Source of the DNA: Sacculina carcini
Lineage: Eukaryota; Arthropoda; Thecostraca; Sacculinidae
NCBI GenBank assembly: GCA_916048095.2
Contig: OU696597.1
Location: 2,801,042-2,865,041 of the forward strand
DNA: 64,000 nucleotides
Reading direction: 5' to 3'
Both the position numbers and the translations under genes were made by a program. The notes beneath the pieces were generated by a model, which made no database searches, had not been told where the DNA came from, and saw nothing but the letters and a program-made list of their open reading frames with translations. Shown here piece by piece: positions 8,340 through 21,745 of this stretch. Every line of letters begins with the position of its first letter. Positions within the stretch are counted from its first letter, which is position 1.

Positions 8340-8550
8340 ATGATACTGTGGGTACCGGGACACGCAGGTATCAAAGGTAATGAAATGGCTGACCAACTAG
8401 CTAAAAATGCGCTATCGCATCGGCCCGTTAATATAGGAATGACAAGGACTATTATGCGTTTCTAAAAACACAAGTCAACAAATACCTACAGAAAAACTGG
8501 AGGGCAATTCGTGTTGTTCGTCTAATCAGCCTAATTAAGCGTTTGACTTG
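8340..8550 (+). pseudogene. LINE RNase H fragment, long-unit second arm (frameshifted)
   Basis: Second arm of the long unit, directly repeated with 1238-1450. It shares the 4-nt deletion and has its own changes (e.g. GGAATGACA). Flanking sequence repeats to about 8883, where it diverges from the 1785 side. Confidence 0.78.
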
Positions 8551-9184
8551 CAATTCCATTTTATCCATGCTGTGCTGGTGTGCCGCTTGTTTGTCTGTGT
8601 GTGTGTGTGTCAATGTAATTATCTACTCACTGTTTGATGTATAAAGGGTGATCGTATTCCCAATATCCTAGAAGACAACACTTTCTACGCCCGCGTGTGA
8701 AAAATAAAAATATCTTTGGGTGTAGCTCAGCACGGTGGTTTAGAACACTTTTTGAGGGGCGCTTCACTCCCTCCAAGCCCCCTCCCCCTTAAAAACGCCA
8801 CCAACGAATTAGGAGGACATTCATATGCACGTTTATGTTAAAGGCTAAAGATTATATGCTTCAAGTGACAGCTGCTACACGGGAAGAAGTCGAAGCTTAT
8901 GAACACACACACAGGTGTGTCCCGTGCAGCTCGCTGCCACCGCAGAACCGACCCTCTCCACGCTATGACACCATAAGAGCGGAAAACTTATTAGAGGGCC
9001 ACCTCCCCAGAATGCATGATACAACACATGACTGATATCTGGTATCATTTACTGCTGGGTGGACAGGGGCAGTTGGATTATATAATTATCCCATTAACGT
9101 GGAGTGTAGAATTCACCGTGTTTTGTTCAATGTACTGTTGTACCGTGTTCATGTATTCATTGAGTGTTGGCCGTGTTGGCAAAT

Positions 9185-9256
9185 AAAAAGACCTGGAATA
9201 ATAAAAAACGTGCATAATAATAATAAAATTGATTTTTTATTATTCCAGGCCTTTTT
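9185..9256. repeat. AT-rich hairpin, second copy
   Basis: Second copy of the 268-339 hairpin, in the long-unit-specific block. Arms unchanged. Confidence 0.75.
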
Positions 9257-9500
9257 ATTATTATTACTAGCATTATTGTAGAAGTACTAACATTATTGCT
9301 ATTAAACGCAGGTATTTCTATGACGACCAAAGTGAGACTGCTGCTTTATCTGCTTACAATTGCTGCTACTGACGCAAATTCCACCAATATTGTGAGAAAA
9401 TACACACACACACACATATATACATATACAGCTGCGAAATCAGCTGATTGACCTGTAACTAAGAGCCGACAGAGCCGAGGATGAAAGTTGGAGGAAAAAC

Positions 9501-10008
9501 GTGTGCATATCAGGTATGCAAGAAACTGTGCACGAGACATGGGAGCAGACAGCACAGTGTGTCAATAATCTGCTGGTAGATAAGATGAATCTGCCAGAGA
9601 TGAAAATTGAGAGAGCACGTCGTGTCGGACGTCCGTCAGGTGACCGTCCACGTAACATCATTGTTCAATTTGACCGCAATTCGGATCGAGATACAACTAT
9701 GCGTAACACGCGCAAATTGAAAGGGTCTGGGATATTCATTAATGAGGACCTCTGCGCTGCCTCGCAACAAAAAAAAGAAAGAGCAAATGCCGTTACTGAA
9801 GGAGGCGAGAGCTCGTGGAAAAATCGCCTATTTCAAACACACACGCCTGATAATCCGCGATAGACAGATGGCAGAATCAGCTGATCGTGACGCGCCAGAC
9901 AATCGCCAGGTTCAACACGCGAGCATCGCTGGCACAAACATGCAGTCACATCGCTGCCGGCCAAATTACTGGGTCCGGCCGCAGTTAATATTAAACCCAT
10001 TGATGTAA
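9501..10008 (+). pseudogene. L1/Tx1-type ORF1 relic, second copy
   Basis: Same as 584-1091, including the frameshift at the A-run; the shared lesion shows it predates duplication of the long unit. Confidence 0.7.
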
Positions 10009-10154
10009 CTTCAATCTATTTCTAAAATTTTAAAATACATACAAATTCGATGTTATAAATAAAAATGAAATATAATTTTTGTATTAATTGGCATGTAATT
10101 TGCACACAACAACAATAACAACAACAGAAGAATGAATGTGAAGAATGTGAAGTT

Positions 10155-10365
10155 ATGATACTGTGGGTACCGGGACACGCAGGTATCAAAGGTAATGAAA
10201 TGGCTGACCAACTGGCTAAAAACGCGCTATCGCATCGGCCCGTTAATATAGGAATCACAAGGACTATTATGCGTTTCTAAAAACACAATTCGACAAATAC
10301 CTACAGAAAAACTAGAGGGCAATTCGTGTTGTTCGTCTAATCAGCCTAATTAAGCGTTTGACTTG
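10155..10365 (+). pseudogene. LINE RNase H fragment, unit 2 (frameshifted)
   Basis: Identical in layout to 1238-1450 with the same 4-nt deletion; last long-type arm before the array changes to short units. Confidence 0.78.
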
Positions 10366-10862
10366 CAATTCCATTTTATCCATGCTGTGCTGGTGTGCCG
10401 CTTGTTTGTCTGTGTGTGTGTGTGTGTCAATGTAATTATCTACTCACTGTTTGATGTATAAAGGGTGATCGTATTTCCAATATCCTAGAAGACAACACTT
10501 TCTACGCCCGCGTGTGCAAAAAAATAAACATATCTTTGGGTGGGGCTCAGCACGGTGGTTTAGAACACTTTTTGAGGGGCGCTTCACTCCCTCTAAGCCC
10601 CCTCCCCCTTAACGACGCCACCAACGAATTAGAAGGACATTCATATGCACGTTTATGTTAAAGGCTAAAGATTAAATGCTTCAAGTGACAGCTGCTACAC
10701 GGTGCAGGACGGCAATCGCGCAGAATACACACACATACGAATGGCAACTTCAACAGTTTTATCAGTGAACCTATCAGTTGTCGTGATAGTTCTTGTTGTG
10801 CCGATTATGAATTCCGCGATTGCCGTCCTGGTGATGTTCTACACGGCAGGTTTGGTAGCAGG

Positions 10863-11543
10863 ATGAGTGTGGCCGAACAATACCACACCCTTCGTGTGCT
10901 ATTGTGTGATAAAATACGCACACACACATATCTATCTAAAATAATCGCAGATTTCCCTGAGAATTGTGTGCAGGCGTCTACGCTACTTCCAGGATTGAAA
11001 ACTCTGGACGATCCCCGCGAGAACCAGCATCTGCTGAAGTTACCGCCACACCTTTCTACCAAGTGGACGTCCATGGTGGACGATCAGCGGGAGAGGCTGG
11101 AGCACGCCGTAGACGCTGCGTATGGGACAGGTGGGCAACAGACCCCTGGCTTTTTCTATCCTAGCTTCGTCGAATTCGCGCAATTCATAAAGAAGCAGGC
11201 TAGAATCGCTTGCGACCCCATCACCTCGAGCAATGCACTCCGGGATACAAGTGCAGGACCACCTACCGAACGAAGACGCAACCGGCATGTACGCGGACGA
11301 CCTGGTACCATAGATAATTGGCAGCACCATAACACAGGCCAGTCACTCCATGCAACCAAACCTGACAGCAGTATCAGAGCTGACAACGGTCAAAAATCAG
11401 AGCTGACAACGGTCTACCTAGTCAGCGATTCCGCATGTGCTGAACAACCACCTGTGTCCTTATGCGGTTGCCCTCTACGCTACTGTCACCCCACCAAGTT
11501 TTTGGGTGTCAACTTTTATCACCGACTGACGGGTCTAGGTTAA
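10863..11543 (+). pseudogene. BEL gag / LINE RT chimera, unit 2
   Basis: Same open frame and fusion point as at 1946; Val at residue 83. Confidence 0.68.
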
Positions 11544-12069
11544 ATGCGTAAGAATTCAAGAACAATAAAAACGCTAATTTATTAAAAACGCTTAAAACGT
11601 CACTATATTTTTCATAGATTTTAGGTTAGGTTATGTTTAGCTAGTTAGGTTAGGTTAGGTTTAGTTAGGTTAGGACTAAAAGGAATTCGTTAAAACGAAT
11701 TTTCTAAATGTAATGTTCTTGATTCGTGACACATTTGGCTTCAACCCCGACTGACGTACAACCAGCATATGCCTGCCTGCATCTGCCTCCATCTACACCA
11801 GCATCTGCCTCCATCTGCCTATGTGGAAGTCAGCTATCAGCCCAAGATTACCAACGTGCCCTGCGGCTACCAGACGACGACCCGCTGCTCATAAAATCAG
11901 AGCAAGCTCCAGCGCACCGCCTAAAACAAACAAATCGGCAAATCCATGTGTACGGCGCAATAGCTTCATACACGTCACTACTGATATGACGGCGACAGCA
12001 ATAAAACACTCGGCATAAGTGCCCAGTGTGTCACTAGCCTATCAGTAAGAGCGGCCGATCGCCAACGCT

Positions 12070-12372
12070 ATGGTCGACCACAATGTCGGCATCAGCGTGT
12101 GGCCATCTAATCACCACTGCGGTGCGGACGACGACACGACCGAACATTATATTTATCACTGCCCAGCGCACGCACGAGACCGCTTGGATTTGATTCCTGC
12201 GACTGAACAACCAACACCAGAGGATCTGCCCGAGTTCGACCGCCGCTCGGGGCGCAATCGCTCCGGGTATAGCCAACGCGACCTAGATACACACCTAGAT
12301 ACAGCTTCTAAATGCACGGTTTCATCTAAAACTGGGAGTATTTGTGAAAATAATGCACCGGCGTGCGCATAA
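12070..12372 (+). pseudogene. LINE C-terminal fragment, unit 2
   Basis: Copy of 3153-3455; no difference noticed. Confidence 0.72.
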
Positions 12373-13797
12373 TATCAACTAACAGTGCACCGCAGCACAT
12401 ACAGACTGCACCGACGTATGCCGAAAGCTGTGACGTCACCAATTCGTGAAACGGCCTTGTATCTAGGTGGCATTGGTATAGCACATGCTGAACGCCGTCT
12501 AAGAAAAGAAAGTGGTTGTGGAAATGTATGTATGTGTGTGTATATGTGTGTGTTTGTGTTTGGAGAGCATCAGCTGTTGTGGTCAATAATATGACTACAA
12601 AATATTATAACATATCAAGCAATCGCAAGAGCAATGCTGACAAAATCAAAATAAACCAAGGAAAAAATCAAAATCACCCCCGTATCAAGCATCTATCTAG
12701 ACGACCTTCAAGCCGGTATGTCGATTCCAGCCATGCAGACAGTATCTTGGGAGAGACAAATGACAGTGATTGAGGATTGAAACCAGTATGCAGATGATGC
12801 CATAACTGACTTGCTGACTAGCTGTTCAGTAATTACTGACATATTACATGCAAACACAAACACTCACAAACACAGATACACACACTGTTTGTTGTCAGTT
12901 ATGGGAGACGGAAGTAGAAGACGGCGTGGCGCGATTTACCCCCAGAGTTGGAAAGTATTTATATGTAGGTAATTGGCGCAACACATACAATGTTTTAAAA
13001 ACCGCTTCTCCCCGGTACAAGAAGGATCTGAAGGTCGACGGCAGCAAGATTTGCCTCAATCAGATTGTCGGAAAAGTTTTTTTACATTGTCAAAACAAAA
13101 GGTTTTCCTCGTGGGCCCTCAACCTGGGAGCAGGTGCAGACAACCAGCATGCACGTGAGTTCATTTTTTCATTATCTCCATTTAAATCTACCGTATATGC
13201 CGGCCTGTTGAGCCCATATTATAATCCAAAATGTTGTAGGATGGGTGCCTTTCGAAAGACCAGCAACGCCTGTTGCTCCTCTCCGACTTCTTAATGGTCG
13301 ACGTTTAATGGTCGATGTTTTTTGGCAAAAACTTGTAACTGTTTTGTGGAAAAACATCTGTTTTTAGGCCACGAGGACCGGAGCTCTGACAATACGGTGG
13401 TCCAGACGGTGGTCAAGCTGTCGCCAGACGCGAAACCAGACCAGTACCGGAAATGTCGCCAGACGCGCGGCCAATTCGATCAATTGAGTCATCGATGAAA
13501 AAAAATGAGGAATGGATTCCACTATTGGATTGCTGGGTGTGCTGCTCCACGCGAGTTTGGCGGCAGGAGTGTGGCCACCAAACATCACCACACACCTACA
13601 CACCCCTTCGTGTGCAAATATCTATAATATTATATTATAGATATTATTATATTATAGAACATCCGCCTCACCAATTTCAATGTAATGAGGCAAATTTGAA
13701 ATTCGTATAAATTGAGTCATCGATGAAGAAAAATTCAATTATGTAAATATAGAGTTGAACCAAAAGCAGAACCAAACTCGCAGAAGAGGAATTCATC

Positions 13798-13995
13798 TTA
13801 AATTTCACCATCCTTGATGTACCTGGTATACACAATCAGCTGACTAATGTAGGAAACATCAGTGGATTCATCCAACTGCAGACTAATGCGGACGTGACTG
13901 TCCTTAATCTCCTGAACAGTCTGGTCCAAGATGTCGCAACTCATCTCTGCAACTCTCCCTGCGATGACATCATTAGACAGAGGCACGTCCTTCAT
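13798..13995 (-). pseudogene. hAT-type transposase fragment, unit 2
   Basis: Copy of 4881-5078 with the same nonsense codon. Confidence 0.8.
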
Positions 13996-14024
13996 CTTCT
14001 TAGCACCGCAAACGCTCGAGAGAG

Positions 14025-14589
14025 CTACCAGGTACCAGCTATCGCATCTATCGGTTCTGTATCGGTATCAGCTATCGGTTCTGTTGCGAACGTAGTTGTT
14101 TCAACGTGGCCCATGTAGAAATTGGCGAAAAGCACGCCGAGAGGAGAACCCATCGCTACACCGTCGTGTTGGATGTACATCTTTCCATCTGGTGCGTAGA
14201 ACGGTGCTTCTTTCGTGCAGGCACACAACAATTCTCGGAGATACGCCTCAGGAATTTGGAATTTTTGTTGTGAGCTGCGGTAGAGATGGTGACAAATGAT
14301 ATCTATGGTCTCGTCAACAGGAACATTCGTGAAAAGAGATTCAACATCCATCGTGTGCATTTTCCCGTTGGGCTGAGTCGCTTTCAGAATTTTCAAAAAT
14401 TCTTCTGATGACTTTATGCAAAAATCGTCGGGCAAGTACGGTGAAATCAAGGCGTTGAGCTCTTTTGCCAGTTTGCATGTGACCGACGGTGTCTGGCTTA
14501 TAATTGGGCGAATAGGATAACCATCTTTATGCGTTTTTATGTTGCCGTACGCACCTTGTATATAAACACCGTTTATCGTGGACTGTTTG
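14025..14589 (-). pseudogene. PLE reverse transcriptase core, unit 2
   Basis: Copy of 5108-5672. TTTACATGTGACC has become TTTGCATGTGACC near 14475, a silent change shared with units 3-6. Confidence 0.87.
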
Positions 14590-14634
14590 GTATTGTGTAT
14601 TTTGTTTTGTATTGTGTTATATCTTCTCCTGACG

Positions 14635-14817
14635 ATGGCTAGTGATAGCCGAAAGGTACCTCGAGGAATAAACTTCAGTGAACAACTGAGTGTGTTGTCT
14701 CCTGAACACAGAAAAATCGTGCGCAGCATAGAGAAGCTATCGTACCAGCACAACAGTGCCCAGATTGCTGTTGATTTCAACAAATCGTGCATACATAATG
14801 GCCTCCTACCAAAGTAT
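14635..14817 (+). pseudogene. PLE N-terminal fragment, unit 2
   Basis: Copy of 5718-5900. CTACCAAAG replaces CTTCCAAAG at the PK motif (silent). Frame open through the 23-nt TA tract to 15072. Confidence 0.55.
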
Positions 14818-15109
14818 ATATATATATATATATATATGTATAGACATATATCTATGAATATCAAAGTGAGTATATGGAAACACAATGTTCTGACATGGAT
14901 CACAGGCTACATCTATTTGAAGAAAGGTTTGCAGTTTGGTGTTAACAAGATTCATTGCGTGCTTCTATTTTATAATGCTATTGCTCTTGCGATTTCTCCA
15001 CACTTGTGTGGTATACTACAAATTAGCTGCGCTTTTGGGGCCATGCTGTGTAAGTGTCTGCTCTGGTTTTGACCAGCGTGTGTGTGTGTCTGTGTGTATG
15101 TACCGGTAG

Positions 15110-15313
15110 ATGCACAAAATAATCGGTTTTGCGCCGATACTGCTGAAAGTGGTGATGTGCGCCGATGTTGAGACTGCCACACGCCACTCGGGCGCCGTCT
15201 ATCTAAAAAATATGATCACCGAAAGCTGGACGGCCCCGGCCGAGAAGACGGCGGTGACGAGCGGCGGCGCGGTCGAGGACTTCATCATTCACGAGAAAGA
15301 TCGGGCCATCATC
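15110..15313 (+). pseudogene. Importin-7-like exon, unit 2
   Basis: In-frame copy; HEKDRAII replaces HEQDRAII, shared with all later units. Confidence 0.75.
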
Positions 15314-15846
15314 GAACATAGCTTGACTATATAATGCGCTAACGGGGAGGAGTCGAGGATTGTCTCTTGGTGTGCGTAGTGGATTGTGGTCTTGTAGGCG
15401 CGTGTGGGACATCGCTGTTCCACACGCGCCCGTCTTTTAATTGATCTGTGCGTCGATAAATACATTGTCGTTTTCCTTTCGACATTTGACGCTACAAAAA
15501 TTTAATAGGGGTATAACATAAGTGAGTATACTTAAGTATACATAAGTGAGTAAGTTATTAAAATAATATGCCCACGAAGCTACGAGACGCACGCAGATCT
15601 ACTAGCGACAATCACCGCACTAAGTTTGTAATATACAAATAGTATGTCAGTGTAACTAAATTGTAAATATTTTGTGGAAAAAACATCTGTTTTTAGGCCA
15701 GGAGGATCAGATTGAAGGCGAGAATGGCGGCCAGACGTCGGACCAAACGTCAGGCCAGACAAGCGGCCATACAAACAAACAGACAAGTCTTGGTATGTCA
15801 CCGCTGTGGAGTCGACTGAAATCAGTCCTCCTTTCTTCGGTGGAAT

Positions 15847-16139
15847 TGTGTGCAGGCGTCTACGCTACTTCCAGGATTGAAAACTCTGGACGATCCCCGC
15901 GAGAACCAGCATCTGCTGAAGTTACCGCCACACCTTTCTGCCAAGTGGGCGTCCATGGTGGACGATCAGCGGGAAAGGCTGGAGCACGCCGTAGACGCTG
16001 CGTATGGGACAGTGGGCAACAGAAACCTGGCTTTTTCTATCCTAGCTTCGCCGAATTCGCGCAATTCATAAAGAAGCAGGCTAGAATCGCTTGCGACCCC
16101 ATCACCTCGAGCAATGCACTCCGGGATACAAGTGCAGGA
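15847..16139 (+). pseudogene. BEL/Pao gag copy II, unit 2
   Basis: Copy of 6922-7214 with the same 1-nt loss. Confidence 0.68.
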
Positions 16140-17264
16140 GAAGTTCACAAAAGAAGTGTTAGGACGAGAAGTGTGAGCGTGTTGAGTGAGTGTTGTGTTT
16201 GAGTGTTGAGTGTCGTGAACGATTGTTTTATTACTAATTGGTTTTTTTCATTAAGTAAATACCTCGTTTCCTCTCACTGTGACTTATCAATTACATGTTT
16301 TATGCAGAACGGCTTTAAAACAGAGAGAATAGAAAGTATAGATTGTACTTCATCGCGTGATGGTGGCGCCACCTGTGTGATTACAAGCTAATGATAATGG
16401 GATTTAACCCTTTAGTTACTAACGTTCCCATTTTGGGAACATGAAGTAGAGGAGTATAACTCAAAGCCTGACTATGCTGCAGTCACAATGCAAAAAAATT
16501 TACGATTGCATTTGACGAGAAAGCAGTATAATATCTACAGTATAATTGAACACATCATTAGAAAGCTCAAGTCCTGTAGATTTTTCCTGTGTAAAATATT
16601 TGTTAAAATATTTATTAAGTTAAAAAATTGTATTAAGTTTGATATAGGCGAAAATCAACACCTCTGCAACTTAGTGGTTTTTGTTATATTCTATACAATC
16701 TGGCATTAGCATTAAGTAGATTTTTCTAGTCCATAAAAAAGACAAATGAAGGTCTACATTAAAAAAATAATTCTAACGTAGCCCAATTCAAAATGACTCA
16801 AAAAATCATTTGAAATCTATGTTCCCAAAATGGGAACGTTGGCACCTTCTGGTACACAAAAATACCCTATTTCCAATGTTAAATTTTTTTCGCATGGAAA
16901 TGATTTCAGATAGTTGTTTATGACTGTTGGGAGCGTAAAATAATTTTAAATGCTGTATTTGCTGATGTAGCACTATGCTGGCACATGAAATTCGCAGTTT
17001 TATGCAGTGGATTTCATAGGTTTTCATTCGGGCCCATGTGAACACGCTTATATTAGACCTTGTTAATATTTTTTGCGTTAAATAATTTCCATTGAGACCC
17101 TTTGAATTTATTCATGTAATAAATAAAATCATCGGGGCTAAAATATTGTTCATCTACCTCATAAACACTCGTGAACTTCCTATATACGCTCATGAGAAGT
17201 TAATAATCCACATATAGCCACAATACACAAAATAGCCAGCAGTCTAACAGCAGAAAGTGAAGTT

Positions 17265-17549
17265 ATGATACTGTGGGTACCGGGACACGCAGGTATCAAA
17301 GGTAATGAAATGGCTGACCAACTAGCTAAAAATGCGCTATCGCATCGGCCCGTTAATATAGGAATCACAAGAGAGGACTATTATGCGTTTCTAAAAACAC
17401 AAGTCAACGAAAACTTACAGAAAAACTGGAGGGCAATTCGTGTTGTTCGTCTAATCAGCCTAATTAAGCGTTTGACTTGCAATTCCATTTTATCCATGCT
17501 GTGCTGGTGTGCCGCTTGTTTGTCTGTGTGTGTGTGTGTGTCAATGTAA
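17265..17549 (+). pseudogene. LINE RNase H fragment with open frame
   Basis: Short-type copy. The RNase H motif WVPGHAGIKGNEMADQLAK continues in frame into ITREDYYAFLKTQVNENLQ and a Trp/Arg-rich end, then runs into low-complexity sequence (Cys/Val from GT repeats) and stops. The 4-nt deletion of the long-type arms is absent, so this arm is closer to the parent element. It lacks the N-terminal RNase H strands and the RT, so it cannot be functional. Confidence 0.8.
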
Positions 17550-17973
17550 TTATCTACTCACTGTTTGATGTATAAAGGGTGATCGTATTCCCAATATCCT
17601 AGAAGACAACACTTTCTACGCCCGCGTGTGAAAAATAAACATATCTTTGGGTGGAGCTCAGCACGGTGGTTTAGAACACTTTTTGAGGGGCGCTTCACTC
17701 CCTCTAAGCCCCCTCCCCCTTAACGACGCCACCAACGAATTAGAAGGACATTCATATGAACGTTTATGTTAAAGGCTAAAGATTAAATGCTTCAAGTGAC
17801 AGCTGCTACACGGTGCAGGACGGCAATCGCGCAGAATACACACACATACGAATGGCAACTTCAACAGTTTTATCAGTGAACCTATCAGTTGTCGTGATAG
17901 TTTTTGTTGTGCCGTTTATGAATTCCGCGATTGCCGTCCTGGTGATGTTCTACACGGCAGGTTTGGTAGCAGG

Positions 17974-18654
17974 ATGAGTGTGGCCGAACAATACCACACC
18001 CTTCGTGTGCTATTGTGTGATAAAATACGCACACACACATATCTATCTAAAATAATCGCAGATTTCCCTGAGAATTGTGTGCAGGCGTCTACGCTACTTC
18101 CAGGATTGAAAACTCTGGACGATCCCCGCGAGAACCAGCATCTGCTGAAGTTACCGCCACACCTTTCTACCAAGTGGACGTCCATGGTGGACGATCAGCG
18201 GGAGAGGCTGGAGCACGCCATAGACGCTGCGTATGGGACAGGTGGGCAACAGACCCCTGGCTTTTTCTATCCTAGCTTCGTCGAATTCGCGCAATTCATA
18301 AAGAAGCAGGCTAGAATCGCTTGCGACCCCATCACCTCGAGCAATGCACTCCGGGATACAAGTGCAGGACCACCTACCGAACGAAGACGCAACCGGCATG
18401 TACGCGGACGACCTGGTACCATAGATAATTGGCAGCACCATAACACAGGCCAGTCACTCCATGCAACCAAACCTGACAGCAGTATCAGAGCTGACAACGG
18501 TCAAAAATCAGAGCTGACAACGGTCTACCTAGTCAGCGATTCCGCATGTGCTGAACAACCACCTGTGTCCTTATGCGGTTGCCCTCTACGCTACTGTCAC
18601 CCCACCAAGTTTTTGGGTGTCAACTTTTATCACCGACTGACGGGTCTAGGTTAA
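17974..18654 (+). pseudogene. BEL gag / LINE RT chimera, unit 3
   Basis: Same frame; Ile at residue 83 (GTA to ATA), a variant shared with units 4 and 6. Confidence 0.68.
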
Positions 18655-19180
18655 ATGCGTAAGAATTCAAGAACAATAAAAACGCTAATTTATTAAAAAC
18701 GCTTAAAACGTCACTATATTTTTCATAGATTTTAGGTTAGGTTATGTTTAGCTAGTTAGGTTAGGTTAGGTTTAGTTAAGTTAGGACTAAAAGGAATTCG
18801 TTAAAACGAATTTTCTAAATGTAATGTTCTTGATTCCTGACACATTTGGCTTCAACCCCGACTGACGTACAACCAGCATATGCCTGCCTGCATCTGCCTC
18901 CATCTACACCAGCATCTGCCTCCATCTGCCTATGTGGAAGTCAGCTATCAGCCCAAGATTACCAACGTGCCCTGCGGCTACCAGACGACGACCCGCTGCT
19001 CATAAAATCAGAGCAAGCTCCAGCGCACCGCCTAAAACAAACAAATCGGCAAATCCATGTGTACGGCGCAATAGCTTCATACACGTCACTACTGATATGA
19101 CGGCGACAGCAATAAAACACTCGGCACAAGTGCCCAGTGTGTCACTAGCCTATCAGTAAGAGCGGCCGATCGCCAACGCT

Positions 19181-19483
19181 ATGGTCGACCACAATGTCGG
19201 CATCAGCGTGTGGCCATCTAATCACCACTGCGGTGCGGACGACGACACGACCGAACATTATATTTATCACTGCCCAGCGCACGCACGAGACCGCTTGGAT
19301 TTGATTCCTGCGACTGAACAACCAACACCAGAGGATCTGCCCGAGTTCGACCGCCGCTCGGGGCGCAATCGCTCCGGGTATAGCCAACGCGACCTAGATA
19401 CACACCTAGATACAGCTTCTAAATGCACGGTTTCATCTAAAACTGGGAGTATTTGTGAAAATAATGCACCGGCGTGCGCATAA
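19181..19483 (+). pseudogene. LINE C-terminal fragment, unit 3
   Basis: Copy of 3153-3455. Just upstream GGCATAAG has become GGCACAAG, removing a stop seen in units 1-2. Confidence 0.72.
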
Positions 19484-20908
19484 TATCAACTAACAGTGCA
19501 CCGCAGCACATACAGACTGCACCGACGTATGCCGAAAGCTGTGACGTCACCAATTCGTGAAACGGCCTTGTATCTAGGTGGCATTGGTATAGCACATGCT
19601 GAACGCCGTCTAAGAAAAGAAAGTGGTTGTGGAAATGTATGTATGTGTGTGTATATGTGTGTGTTTGTGTTTGGAGAGCATCAGCTGTTGTGGTCAATAA
19701 TATGACTACAAAATATTATAACATATCAAGCAATCGCAAGAGCAATGCTGACAAAATCAAAATAAACCAAGGAAAAAATCAAAATCACCCCCGTATCAAG
19801 CATCTATCTAGACGACCTTCAAGCCGGTATGTCGATTCCAGCCATGCAGACAGTATCTTGGGAGAGACAAATGACAGTGATTGAAGATTGAAACCAGTAT
19901 GCAGATGATGCCATAACTGACTTGCTGACTAGATGTTCAGTAATTACTGACATATTACATGCAAACACAAACACTCACAAACACAGATACACACACTGTT
20001 TGTTGTCAGTTATGGGAGACGGAAGTAGAAGACGGCGTGGCGCGATTTACCCCCAGAGTTGGAAAGTATTTATATGTAGGTAATTGGCGCAACACATACA
20101 ATGTTTTAAAAACCGCTTCTCCCCGGTACAAGAAGGATCTGAAGGTCGACGGCAGCAAGATTTGCCTCAATCAGATTGTCGGAAAAGTTTTTTTACATTG
20201 TCAAAACAAAAGGTTTTCCTCGTGGGCCCTCAACCTGGGAGCAGGTGCAGACAACCAGCATGCACGTGAGTTCATTTTTTCATTATCTCCATTTAAATCT
20301 ACCGTATATGCCGGCCTGTTGAGCCCATATTATAATCCAAAATGTTGTAGGATGGGTGCCTTTCGAAAGACCAGCAACGCCTGTTGCTCCTCTCCGACTT
20401 CTTAATGGTCGACGTTTAATGGTCGATGTTTTTTGGCAAAAACTTGTAACTGTTTTGTGGAAAAACATCTGTTTTTAGGCCACGAGGACCGGAGCTCTGA
20501 CAATACGGTGGTCCAGACGGTGGTCAAGCTGTCGCCAGACGCGAAACCAGACCAGTACCGGAAATGTCGCCAGACGCGCGGCCAATTCGATCAATTGAGT
20601 CATCGATGAAAAAAAATGAGGAATGGATTCCACTATTGGATTGCTGGGTGTGCTGCTCCACGCGAGTTTGGCGGTAGGAGTGTGGCCACCAAACATCACC
20701 ACACACCTACACACCCCTTCGTGTGCAAATATCTATAATATTATATTATAGATATTATTATATTATAGAACATCCGCCTCACCAATTTCAATGTAATGAG
20801 GCAAATTTGAAATTCGTATAAATTGAGTCATCGATGAAGAAAAATTCAATTATGTAAATATAGAGTTGAACCAAAAGCAGAACCAAACTCGCAGAAGAGG
20901 AATTCATC

Positions 20909-21106
20909 TTAAATTTCACCATCCTTGATGTACCTGGTATACACAATCAGCTGACTAATGTAGGAAACATCAGTGGATTCATCCAACTGCAGACTAATGC
21001 GGACGTGACTGTCCTTAATCTCCTGAACAGTCTGGTCCAAGATGTCGCAACTCATCTCTGCAACTCTCCCTGCGATGACATCATTAGACAGAGGCACGTC
21101 CTTCAT
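20909..21106 (-). pseudogene. hAT-type transposase fragment, unit 3
   Basis: Copy of 4881-5078 with the same nonsense codon. Confidence 0.8.
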
Positions 21107-21135
21107 CTTCTTAGCACCGCAAACGCTCGAGAGAG

Positions 21136-21700
21136 CTACCAGGTACCAGCTATCGCATCTATCGGTTCTGTATCGGTATCAGCTATCGGTTCTGTTGCGA
21201 ACGTAGTTGTTTCAACGTGGCCCATGTAGAAATTGGCGAAAAGCACGCCGAGAGGAGAACCCATCGCTACACCGTCGTGTTGGATGTACATCTTTCCATC
21301 TGGTGCGTAGAACGGTGCTTCTTTCGTGCAGGCACACAACAATTCTCGGAGATACGCCTCAGGAATTTGGAATTTTTGTTGTGAGCTGCGGTAGAGATGG
21401 TGACAAATGATATCTATGGTCTCGTCAACAGGAACATTCGTGAAAAGAGATTCAACATCCATCGTGTGCATTTTCCCGTTGGGCTGAGTCGCTTTCAGAA
21501 TTTTCAAAAATTCTTCTGATGACTTTATGCAAAAATCGTCGGGCAAGTACGGTGAAATCAAGGCGTTGAGCTCTTTTGCCAGTTTGCATGTGACCGACGG
21601 TGTCTGGCTTATAATTGGGCGAATAGGATAACCATCTTTATGCGTTTTTATGTTGCCGTACGCACCTTGTATATAAACACCGTTTATCGTGGACTGTTTG
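21136..21700 (-). pseudogene. PLE reverse transcriptase core, unit 3
   Basis: Copy of 5108-5672, truncated at the same point before motif C. Confidence 0.87.
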
Positions 21701-21745
21701 GTATTGTGTATTTTGTTTTGTATTGTGTTATATCTTCTCCTGACG

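Larger units (their letters stand above)
1232..10148. repeat. Array unit 1, long type (8917 bp)
   Basis: Only complete long unit in the window. It carries two RNase H arms, at 1232-1785 and 8334-8883, in direct orientation, with the L1-ORF1 block beyond the second arm. It retains the 54-bp segment near 6553-6606 that units 3-6 lack. Its importin exon is in frame. Its TA microsatellite is the shortest (15 nt at 5898-5912). Confidence 0.92.
10149..17258. repeat. Array unit 2, short type with ancestral features (7110 bp)
   Basis: Starts with a long-type RNase H arm (4-nt deletion, frame broken). It passes at 17259 into the short-type arm without the 1.8-kb extra block. It keeps the 54-bp segment and the in-frame importin exon like unit 1. 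TA microsatellite is 23 nt (14815-14837). Confidence 0.92.

Noticed and set aside
14025..14903. 292-312-codon minus-strand frames (e.g. 14025-14903, 21136-22068, 28196-29134) as long RT genes
   Set aside because: The N-terminal third is antisense of the plus-strand fragment and TA microsatellite; only the RT core is real, and it lacks motif C.
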